Shown: positions 56,936-64,000 of the stretch, in pieces | Layout of the letters: every line of letters starts with the position of its first letter | Numbering within the stretch: the first letter of the stretch is position 1 | The notes under the pieces: generated by a model | What the model saw: only the letters and a program-made list of their open reading frames with translations | What the model was told of the DNA's origin: nothing | The model's database searches: none | Made by a program: the position numbers and the translations under genes | Assembly (NCBI RefSeq): GCF_000478925.1 | Contig: NZ_AP013072.1 | Location: 288,501 to 352,500, forward strand | Origin: Streptococcus anginosus subsp. whileyi MAS624 | GTDB taxonomy: Bacteria; Bacillota; Bacilli; Lactobacillales; Streptococcaceae | Reading direction: 5' to 3' | Length of the DNA stretch: 64,000 bases

Positions 56936-57626
56936 ATGAGCAGACCGATTGTTGGAGTGACCGCTAATCTTTGTCCTGTTGATAAGGAAGGTAAAAATAT
57001 TCACTCGTCCGTTTCTAGTAAATTTGCTGAGAGTATCAAAATCGCTGGTGGATTGCCTATGATTATCCCTGTTGGTGATAAAAGCTTGGTGAAGGATTAT
57101 GTTGAGAGTATTGATAAGCTGATTTTGTCTGGGGGACAACATGTGCACCCCCACTTTTTACGGAGAAAAGCGGACGATTGAGAGTGATGATTACAATATG
57201 GTGCGAGACGAATTTGAGCTGGCTCTGTTAGCAGAAACTATTCGACAAGAAAAACCAATTATGGCAATTTGCCGAGGCTTGCAGTTGGTCAATGTTGCTT
57301 TTGGTGGAACGCTCAACCAGCATATTGACAACCATTGCCAGGGCTTACCTTTTGAAACTTCTCACTCTATTCAAACTGAAAAAGGCAGCATTGTTGAAGA
57401 GTTGTTTGGTCGTGCTAGCCAGATCAACTCTGTCCACCGACAAAGTATTAAAGATTTGGCACCGAATTTTCGCGCAACAGCCTTTGACCCTAGGGATAAA
57501 ACCATTGAAGCGATTGAGTCGCTAGATGATAGTCGTATCATTGGTCTTCAATGGCACCCAGAGTTTTTAGTCAACGAAGAAAAAGGGAATCTAGAACTTT
57601 TTCAGTATCTTTTGCAGAAATTGTAA
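56936..57626 (+). pseudogene. Class I glutamine amidotransferase (PuuD-like), frameshifted
   Basis: The N-terminal part reads GVTANLCPVDKEGKN and LILSGGQ. The C-terminal part has the nucleophile elbow MAICRGLQLVNVAFGGTL and the His/Glu of GLQWHPEF. Together they make a peptidase C26 hydrolase, a family that includes gamma-Glu-GABA hydrolase. The frames change at a five-C run (57149-57153); with four C they join as HVHPTFYGEKRTIE. The catalytic Cys, His and Glu are all intact, so a single-base change is the only visible defect. It may be a sequencing error, and the protein may be functional. Confidence 0.8.
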
Positions 57627-57639
57627 ATTTGAAATACGG

Positions 57640-57672
57640 CTTAAGCTTCATTTAAGAAAATCATTTTATAGT
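57640..57672 (+). promoter_or_regulatory. CiaR-type promoter of small RNA 2
   Basis: CTTAAG-N5-TTTAAG (57640-57656) lies ten bases before the -10 TATAGT (57667-57672), the same geometry as the copy at 14188. Confidence 0.85.
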
Positions 57673-57678
57673 AACATC

Positions 57679-57772
57679 ATCAAATGAAGACCTCCTAACT
57701 TTATTTGATGAAATCCTAAACTTTTTCATAATAATCTCCCTATAAGGGTCACCAAAGAGGTGGCCTTTTTTC
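57679..57772 (+). ncRNA. csRNA-like CiaR-controlled small RNA 2
   Basis: This RNA, about 94 bases, has the anti-Shine-Dalgarno ACCTCCTAAC and the ATCTCCC patch. It ends in the hairpin GGGTCACC/GGTGGCC with a T-run. It is nearly identical to the RNA at 14226 except for its terminator, showing duplication followed by conservation of the pairing part. Both would sequester ribosome sites with AGGAGG. The spacer 57773-57947 shows nothing else. Confidence 0.85.
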
Positions 57773-57947
57773 TACCATTTGTCAAGCAATTCAATGTTTT
57801 TCAGTCAAAGAATTGATGATTGATTTGATTTTAATAGTTTATCCTAGCCCTTTTTGGCTCTTTTGATTGGAAAAAGAGTACACAAAATCAACATCATACC
57901 TAGCGAAATTTTTTGTAAGGTGTTACAATGATAATGCATAGACGGCT

Positions 57948-59149
57948 TTAATGATTTTGGGTTAAAGTGTAATCGTAAAGTTTGTTATGCGTAATGAGGT
58001 AATACATTGTCCTTATGAGGCGATGCATTGAGGCAATCGTATGAGGCTTAGTTGAAGTCGTCTGCGATTGTCTTTTTCGTTTCTCATAAAAGTCCGCAAT
58101 ATGATAGGGCTTGGTATGACTGACCGAAGCAATGTTGTGAATGGTCTTGAAGAGAATTTTTCTGGCATGAGGATTGCCCCGTTTGGTGATGTGTTCTTAA
58201 GCCAGAAAGTTTTCAGATTCGTAGTGTCTGAGATCAATTCCAATAAAGGCGTTGATTTGATTGGCAGACTGAAAACGGCGAATATCTCCTAATTCGCCTA
58301 TGATAGAGGTGGCTGTTGTTTCAGCGATACCAGGGATGGAGAGAACGAATCTCGTATTCTGGTAGAGGTTTGGCCAGCTCTACCATTTTGTCTAAGATAG
58401 TCTGTCTGCGTTCGGTCAATCGTTGGAGTTCTCCTGCATAGTAACGAACCTCTTCGATCATTGGAGAGGTTTTCTTGGTAGCACAATAAGACTGTTTGGC
58501 TAGTTCAATGAGTTTCCCCACCAGATAAGCGACACGCTTGTCAGAGATGCGTTTGGCTGTAGACTGCCGAATGATGGCAGTCAGTTCCATCTCAGACATC
58601 TCCCGGGCGAAAGCTTTACTTGGGAATGCCCTCACCAGCTGCCAGTATTGTTCACCTGTTGGCGCTGATAAAATAGACTCTATTTCTGGGAAGGTCACTT
58701 GCAGTACTTTGTGAAGCGGTTCTTAGTACGAACGGTATCCTCTGTCAGATTTTGATAGAAGCGACTCAAATCTCGCAAGTCTTGATAAACCTCCTCTTGA
58801 ACATGGGTTGGCTTACGATTGAGCACAAATTGAGATTGTACTAGTTTTTCAGCGTCAATCTTATCCGTTTTACGAACTCGCAGGCTATCCAATTGCTTCT
58901 TAGCTTCCAGAGGATTGAGCCGTGTATAAGTGTAGCCATTTTCCTCCAGAAAAGCTTGGAGCCGACGCGAATAGACCCCAGTGCCTCAAAGATGATTTCA
59001 GGGTGTTGAATGGTTTTTAAATCGCTCAAGAGACGTGCAAATCCAATGGTATCGTTGGGTATGGTGTAGCCATGAACCGTCTCACTGTTGACTAAAATAG
59101 CCACCTCTGAACTTGCCTTGCTCACATCAATTCCAAACACAGTCCGCAT
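57948..59149 (-). pseudogene. IS110-family transposase, multiply broken
   Basis: The N-terminus is FGIDVSKASSEVAILV, the DEDD start of IS110 transposases. The C-terminal part with ANQINAFIGIDLRHYESE is the conserved transposase_20 region. The pieces lie in different frames. Lesions are a missing base near 58985 (GAGGCACTGG), one near 58718, one extra base near 58360 and an in-frame TAA near 58200. With these repaired it is a ~400-residue transposase. The element is dead. Confidence 0.85.
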
Positions 59150-59206
59150 GATAATTCCCTCTTTGTCTTGAATGATACCTTGTTTTAGTGATGTCGTTTT
59201 CAATAC

Positions 59207-59317
59207 ACGACGTCAAGCGTCCCACATACTTTGATAACATTCTGATAAAACAGGTGTCTTGCCAGTTTTGTGTACGACGTCTAGCGTCAAAAAGACCCTC
59301 GACTTAACAAGACACCT
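59207..59317 (-). ncRNA. Candidate bridge-RNA region of the IS110 element
   Basis: The non-coding stretch upstream of the transposase has AGGTGTCTTG and CAAGACACCT as an inverted repeat (59252-59261, 59308-59317). ACGACGTCAAGCGTC occurs twice with one mismatch (59207-59221, 59274-59288). In IS110-family elements this side encodes the bridge RNA with two binding loops. The assignment is by position and structure only. Confidence 0.4.
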
Positions 59318-59419
59318 CTACTTTAACATAAAGAAAAAGCAGTTCATACTCTCTCCCGTCGGAGATTTCTTCACTACTAATCTTAGTATGTTTTATGTAG
59401 AAAAAAAGTCCCCTATGAC

Positions 59420-60690
59420 CTATAATGAAAAGCGTTTAGACAACTCATTAGAAAGACCCATATGGAACAACTCGGTTTTATCACAAAACTTCTTGGAATT
59501 AAAGACCAAAATATCAAAATAGACAATCTTTTTGATGGCGGTACTCACAAAGAAATTATGGTCCGCCCTGATTATGATGCCCCTCCATGCCCTGCCTGCA
59601 AGGGACAGATGACCAAATACGACTTCCAGAAACCTTCTAAAATCCCTTATCTGGAGACAGCGGGATACAAAACTCTTATCCGACTCAAAAAGCGTCGCTT
59701 TCGCTGTAAGAACTGTGGAAAAATGGCTGTCGCCGAAACCTCCCTCGTCCAGAAAAATCACCAGATTGCCGCCGCAGTCAAACAAAAAATCGCTCAATTA
59801 CTGGTTGAGAAACAAGCCATGACTGATATTGCCCACAGGCTCTCTATCTCAACTTCAACCGTCATTCGCAAGCTCAAGGAATTCAAATTTGAAACGAACT
59901 GGCAGAGACTGCCAGAGATTATGAGCTGGGATGAGTATCGCTTCAAGAAAGGGAAGATGAGCTTTATCGCTCAGGATTTTAATACCAATGAGATCCTGAC
60001 CATCCTGGACGGCAGAACCCAAGCGGTCATTCGAAATCATTTTCTACGCTATCCTAGACAGGTTCGTAGGAGGGTCAAAGTGATGACCATGGACATGTTC
60101 AGTCCTTACTATCAGCTGGCCAAGCAGCTTTTTCCGCATGCCCAAATCGTTCTGGATCGTTTTCACATTATCCAGCACCTCTGCCGGGCTATGAATCGCG
60201 TCCGCATCCAAATCATGAACCAATTCGACTGAAAATCTCAGGAATACCGAACTTTCAAACGCTACTGGAAACTCCTTTAACAGGATAGCCGCAAGCTTAG
60301 CCATAAGCGTTTTTACAGACCAACTTCGACAGCACTATGAGCTTTACCAGCTTCTGCTCTTTCACTTTCAGGAAAAGCAAGCTGATCCTTTCTTCGATCT
60401 GATTGAGTAGGTTATTTCTGATGTTCACCCGATTTTTCAGACAGTCTTTCGGACTTTCCTGAAGGACAGAGACAAGTTTATCAACGCTCTAGAACTACCT
60501 TATTCCAACGCCAAGCTGAAAGCAACTAACAATCTCATCAAGGTCATCAAGCGCAATGCTTTTGGATTCAGCAACTTTGACAACTTTAAGAAACGCATTC
60601 TCATCGCTTTGAACATCAAAAGAGAGAGAACGAATCTCGTCCTCTCTAAATCTTAGCTTTTCATTAACCCACTACAGTTGACAAAGAGCC
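59420..60690 (+). mobile_element. ISL3-family insertion sequence remnant
   Basis: The right end is visible as the minus-strand GGCTCTTTGTCAACTG (60675-60690), an ISL3-type terminal repeat. No matching left repeat is found before 59462, so the left end is lost or cut by the adjacent IS110 element. Confidence 0.65.
59462..60656 (+). pseudogene. ISL3-family (IS1167-like) transposase, inactivated
   Basis: The first 256 codons are intact. They carry the zinc knuckle (CPACKG, CKNCGK), the HTH, and the DDE region with SWDEYRFKKGKM and TMDMFSPYY. After that come in-frame TGA (60230), TAA (60277) and TAG, and one frameshift near 60330. The remaining part ends KRERTNLVLSKS. The stop codons all look like C-to-T changes of CGA/CAA/CAG codons. 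It is a decayed copy. Confidence 0.88.
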
Positions 60691-60701
60691 ACTTTTTTCT
60701 A

Positions 60702-63059
60702 TCATTCTCCAAAAACATTTTGAATATCCTCATCCGTTATTCCAATCATAGGGTTGATTTTCAAGAAATTTTCCTCAGTCAAGATATATTTTTCCACAGT
60801 TGTTTCCAAATTATCCACAGAAGTGTGTATAACTTTTTCTTCATTGAGCAGGTCTGAAAAGCGTTGGATTAGATAGGTATTGCGAGCTGTGCCAGTGTTT
60901 TTGACAGCAAAGTCAAAGGCAGACTTTTCCCCAAGAAGAATCAATTTGCTCTTGGCACGGGTGATAGCAGTATAGATAAGATTGCGTTGCAGCATACGGT
61001 GGCTGCTGGATGTAATCGGTAAAATGACTACAGGGAATTCACTACCCTGAGATTTGTGGATACTCATAGCGTATGCCAGACGAATTTTATACCATTCACT
61101 GCGTTGATAAATAATCTCATTGCCGTCAAAGTTGATAGTCAATTCGTCCTGTTTTGAATCAGTATATTTGGCTGGCAGCAAATCAGTGATATAACCCAAA
61201 TCGCCGTTAAAGACATTGTTTTCCGCATCATTGACCAGATGAATCACCTTGTCGCCTTGTCGATATTGACAATCCGTTGCTTCAAAAATGATTTGTTCTT
61301 TTTCGGCAGGGTTGATTAGATTTTGCATGAGTTGATTGATGTGGTCAATCCCAGCCTGTCCGCGGTACATAGGCGCAAGCACCTGCACATCTTGAGCTGG
61401 AATGCCACTGCGGATAGCAGCCTCTACGATGCGCTCAATCATCTTCGGAATATGCTCACTATGCGCTTCAAAATAAGAACGGTCAGCCTTTTTTTCTATA
61501 AAATCAGGTGGCAGAATGCCTTTTTGAATCTGACTGGCTAAGGTGACGATAGTGGAGTCTTTGCTTTGTCGATAAATTTTTTCTAATTTGGTTTGTGGAA
61601 GAAGAGGGATTTTCAGTAAATCTGCCAGCACTTGTCCGGGGCTGACAGAAGGCAGCTGGTCGGAATCTCCGACAATGAGAAGTTTGGTGTTTGATGAAAT
61701 ATTGCTGAGGAGTTGATTGGCTAACCAAGTATCTACCATTGAAAATTCGTCGACAATAATAAAGTCTGCGTCCAAATAATCATCTAAATGGCTAGTGTCA
61801 TCGTCTCCTGTCATGCCTAAATGCCGATGAATCGTAGCGCTTGGAAGCCCTGTTAATTCATTCATGCGTCTGGCAGCACGCCCAGTCGGAGCTGCTAGAA
61901 GAATAGGCAAATCTTGAGATTTGCGCAAATCCAACCCATTCAGCAGAGCGTAAACAGCAATGATTCCATTGATGACGGTCGTTTTTCCCGTTCCGGGACC
62001 ACCCGTTAGGATAAAAATTTTGTGATTGATAGCGTCACAAATCGCTTGTTTTTGAATCACATCATAGGAAATGGCAAACTCAATTTCGATTTGGGTAATA
62101 GCAGCTTCGATTTTTTTCGGTTCAAATTTGTTTTGCTTCCCTTTTTCTAAAATGCGTAGGAGACTGCTGCGAATCCCTTCTTCGGCAAAAAAGAGACTAT
62201 TTTCAAAAATCTTTGTATCAACATTTTGAACTTTATCTTCTTCAATCAAATATGCCAGCTCATCCGCAACAGAAATTGGGTCTAACTCAATCTGACGAGA
62301 ACTTTCGAGGAGCTCAATCGTGCCCTCTAGCAATTCCTTAGCTTCAAGATAGGTGTCGCCTTTTTCTATGGACTGGGTTAGAAGTGTGTGGAGTAATCCT
62401 GCACGGAAGCGCTCTGGAGCAGTACTTTCAATTCCTAAGCTTTGCGCCAGTTGGTCGGCAATTTTAAATCCTATTCCTTGAATATCTTCCACTAACTGAT
62501 AAGGATAGTGTTCGACAATTTCGAGAGTCTCTTCTTTGTAAAAATCTTGAATCTGAAAGGCAAGTTTATTTGAAATGCCGTATTCAGATAGCTTGGCAAG
62601 GATTCTCTCGGTACCGTAGTTCTGTCTTAGTTTCATAATAAAAGCTTCGCGATTTTTGGCAGAAAGCCCTGCAATATCCTTTAATTTTTCTGGCTCTGCT
62701 AAGACCTTATCAATCGTGTTATCGCCATAGAGATCCACGATTTTTTGTGCCGTTTTTACACCAATCCCTTTAAAATGGTCGCTTGAAAAATATTTGACTA
62801 AGCCTTTGCTGGTTGGCTTTGCACGCTCATAGCGTGTTATTTTGAGTTGTTCACCATATTTAGGGTGTTGCACGAGATTTCCCCAAAAAGTGTAGTCTTC
62901 GCCCTCCATAATATCCGCCATGGTGCCTGTGACAATAATCTCAAAATCATCAAAATCTGCATCGGTGTCGTCAATATCTAACAGCAGAATCCGAAAGAAA
63001 CTGCTGGGATTTTCAAAAATAATGCGTTCAATGGTGCCTGAAAAGTAAAATTCCATCAT
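60702..63059 (-). CDS. recD2: ATP-dependent RecD2-like DNA helicase
   Basis: This 785-residue superfamily 1B helicase moves 5'-3' and aids DNA repair without RecBC. It has an N-terminal OB-like domain, a helix-hairpin-helix region (FKGIGVKTAQKIVDLYG), Walker A GGPGTGKTTVINGI, Walker B VDEFSMVD and the C-terminal motif AMSIHKSQGSEF. The length is normal. Its stop is 12 bases from the ISL3 remnant's end, so that insertion just missed it. Confidence 0.95.
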   Translation of the reverse strand: MMEFYFSGTIERIIFENPSSFFRILLLDIDDTDADFDDFEIIVTGTMADIMEGEDYTFWGNLVQHPKYGEQLKITRYERAKPTSKGLVKYFSSDHFKGIGVKTAQKIVDLYGDNTIDKVLAEPEKLKDIAGLSAKNREAFIMKLRQNYGTERILAKLSEYGISNKLAFQIQDFYKEETLEIVEHYPYQLVEDIQGIGFKIADQLAQSLGIESTAPERFRAGLLHTLLTQSIEKGDTYLEAKELLEGTIELLESSRQIELDPISVADELAYLIEEDKVQNVDTKIFENSLFFAEEGIRSSLLRILEKGKQNKFEPKKIEAAITQIEIEFAISYDVIQKQAICDAINHKIFILTGGPGTGKTTVINGIIAVYALLNGLDLRKSQDLPILLAAPTGRAARRMNELTGLPSATIHRHLGMTGDDDTSHLDDYLDADFIIVDEFSMVDTWLANQLLSNISSNTKLLIVGDSDQLPSVSPGQVLADLLKIPLLPQTKLEKIYRQSKDSTIVTLASQIQKGILPPDFIEKKADRSYFEAHSEHIPKMIERIVEAAIRSGIPAQDVQVLAPMYRGQAGIDHINQLMQNLINPAEKEQIIFEATDCQYRQGDKVIHLVNDAENNVFNGDLGYITDLLPAKYTDSKQDELTINFDGNEIIYQRSEWYKIRLAYAMSIHKSQGSEFPVVILPITSSSHRMLQRNLIYTAITRAKSKLILLGEKSAFDFAVKNTGTARNTYLIQRFSDLLNEEKVIHTSVDNLETTVEKYILTEENFLKINPMIGITDEDIQNVFGE

Positions 63060-63084
63060 CTTCCTGTATCAATGTTAAAAGAAT

Positions 63085-63435
63085 GGGAGTGGGGCAGAAC
63101 TAAAAATTGAAAATTTTTAGTTCGTAGTCCCACCCCCGCAAGGGTGCTTAAACAGTTATCAAGCTGTTTAAGGTTGCAGATGAAGAAAACGAAGTTTTCG
63201 TCAAAGATGCTCTTCTGAGCTTGAAAAGCGAACAGCTTTGATACTTGCTTCGCAAGTTTTATCTGCCACCTCAAAGCAGTGCTTTGAGCAATCACGGTGG
63301 CTTGCCATGCAAGGCTGATTTCCCGCCTTCAACAATTCACTAGATTGTTGAAGCTGCGTTATTCGTTTATTCCTAAATCTGATAGAAGCTGGAACACTTT
63401 TTGCCCAGCTCCAACGAATCAAAATAGACTTGTTT
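63085..63435. repeat. Hairpin-dense spacer between recD2 and lepB
   Basis: About nine separate inverted repeats follow one another. They include GTGGG...CCCAC (63089-63133), CTTAAACAG/CTGTTTAAG (63147-63172), ACTTGC/GCAAGT (63243-63257), CTCAAAGC/GCTTTGAG (63270-63288), CTTCAACAAT/ATTGTTGAAG (63327-63353) and AGCTGG/CCAGCT (63387-63410). There is no gene. Parts recur near 4010 and 54380. Confidence 0.7.
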
Positions 63436-63439
63436 GGGA

Positions 63440-64000
63440 TTAAAAAGTGCCAATTCTATTCAAAGGCCAGAAACGGAATTTTGCTTCGCCCTGCAATTGA
63501 TTGGCTTTAAAGGTTCCCACCTGACGGCTATCTTTTGAGACAAGACGGTCGTCTCCTAAGAGCAGGTATTCGCCTTTTGGAACTTCAATGGTAAAGCTAG
63601 TGTTCCCATTTGCATCCTGCGTAAAGGCTTGAGCTTTATCTGCTAAAGACTGAAAGAAACTGTTATAGGAATAGGTTGCCTGCAATTTATCATCTTTAAA
63701 CTTCGCGAGGTAATTTTTAAGATAAGGTTCGTTGGTCTTTTTGCCATTTACATATAGTTGGTCGTTTTCGTAGCGGATAGTGTCTCCAGGAAGACCGATC
63801 ACCCGCTTGACAATTTGTTTGGTTTTTCCATCTTCGTCTTTTTCACTTGCAACGACAATATCAAAGCGATTGACAGGCAGATGTTTGACAACAAATAGAT
63901 ATTCTCCATTAGCTAAGGTTGGATCCATTGAATGCCCGTCTACCTTGACAGGAACCCAAAGAAAGGCGCGTGATAAGAAAAGAACGGCCATGAAGAGGAT
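63440..64000 (-). CDS. lepB: Signal peptidase I (partial, 5' end outside window)
   Basis: LepB cleaves signal peptides of exported proteins. The frame is open at the right edge, so the first membrane anchor is mostly missing. What remains has the catalytic Ser in DGHSMDPTL and the catalytic Lys in VKRVIGLPGD. The later conserved LLLGDDRLVSKDSRQVG and the end FRFWPLNRIGTF also follow. The sequence resembles streptococcal LepB. It probably precedes recD2 on the same strand, with the hairpin-dense spacer between them. Confidence 0.93.
   Translation of the reverse strand: MLFMAVLFLSRAFLWVPVKVDGHSMDPTLANGEYLFVVKHLPVNRFDIVVASEKDEDGKTKQIVKRVIGLPGDTIRYENDQLYVNGKKTNEPYLKNYLAKFKDDKLQATYSYNSFFQSLADKAQAFTQDANGNTSFTIEVPKGEYLLLGDDRLVSKDSRQVGTFKANQLQGEAKFRFWPLNRIGTF

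Larger units (their letters stand above)
57948..59330 (-). mobile_element. IS110-family insertion sequence remnant
   Basis: This comprises the broken transposase plus about 180 bases of upstream non-coding DNA. No terminal inverted repeats are expected for this family. Exact ends cannot be set from this copy alone. Confidence 0.7.

Noticed and set aside
58337..60640. A shared 17-bp string GAGAGAACGAATCTCGT in the IS110 remnant and in the ISL3 remnant
   Set aside because: Both copies are within coding parts of unrelated transposases; one chance match of this length is plausible in a window this large.

Overview
This window looks like the chromosome of a viridans-type Streptococcus. The evidence is the low G+C content, the strong AGGAGG-type ribosome sites, the streptococcal blocks rnpA-yidC-khpB-rpmH, rpsL-rpsG-fusA-gapA and rpoY-rnjA / tsaB-rimI-tsaD, the fused glutathione synthetase gshF, an Rgg regulator, and two small RNAs with CiaR-type promoters. 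I cannot name the species from sequence alone.

Layout. Positions 1-6.3 kb hold the end of a ClpC-type ATPase, a GNAT acetyltransferase, dusB-hslO (minus strand) and a telA/xpaC pair (minus strand). Positions 6.4-9.5 kb are an aldehyde/electrophile-response island: a zinc alcohol dehydrogenase, a MerR/AdhR-like regulator with a Cys at residue 52, a carboxymuconolactone-decarboxylase-like protein, and a decayed second dehydrogenase. Both dehydrogenases sit behind 19-bp-spacer MerR-type promoters. Positions 9.6-15.5 kb carry a second GNAT gene, gshF, purA, a CiaR-type small RNA, tadA, a membrane protein and the SRP RNA gene. Positions 15.6-20.3 kb hold the most interesting locus: an Rgg regulator, a 27-codon peptide gene closed by a very strong hairpin, a class III-like lanthipeptide synthetase with a shortened C-terminus, and an MFS transporter. 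Nothing in this locus except its family assignments is familiar to me.

Positions 20.5-27.1 kb are housekeeping: pgi, glpK, rnpA, yidC, khpB, a frameshifted gene and rpmH. At 27.13-33.58 kb a 6.4-kb integrative element has entered the 5' end of tatD. It has identical 18-bp core repeats at both ends, integrase arm-site-like repeats near both ends, a repressor, cargo genes of unknown function, an HUH nuclease with a nearby large dyad, an excisionase-like protein and a tyrosine integrase. tatD now reads from a TTG start behind an element-derived ribosome site.

Positions 33.5-43.4 kb carry tatD, rnmV, an inserted SDR gene followed by a duplicated remnant of the rnmV 3' end, ksgA, tRNA-Ser and tRNA-Leu, rsgA-rpe-thiN-rmuC-yhaM, and purR. 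Positions 43.4-54.2 kb carry the str operon, gapA, rpoY-rnjA, tsaB-rimI-tsaD and azlCD. Positions 54.2-64 kb carry galU, gpsA, a frameshifted glutamine amidotransferase, a second CiaR-type small RNA, two dead insertion sequences (IS110 and ISL3 families), recD2, a hairpin-dense spacer and the start-less end of lepB.

Three genes are each broken by a single-base change in a G or C run (about 8661, 26191 and 57149). This is either a real slippage pattern or a base-calling artefact, so those pseudogene calls should be read with that in mind.
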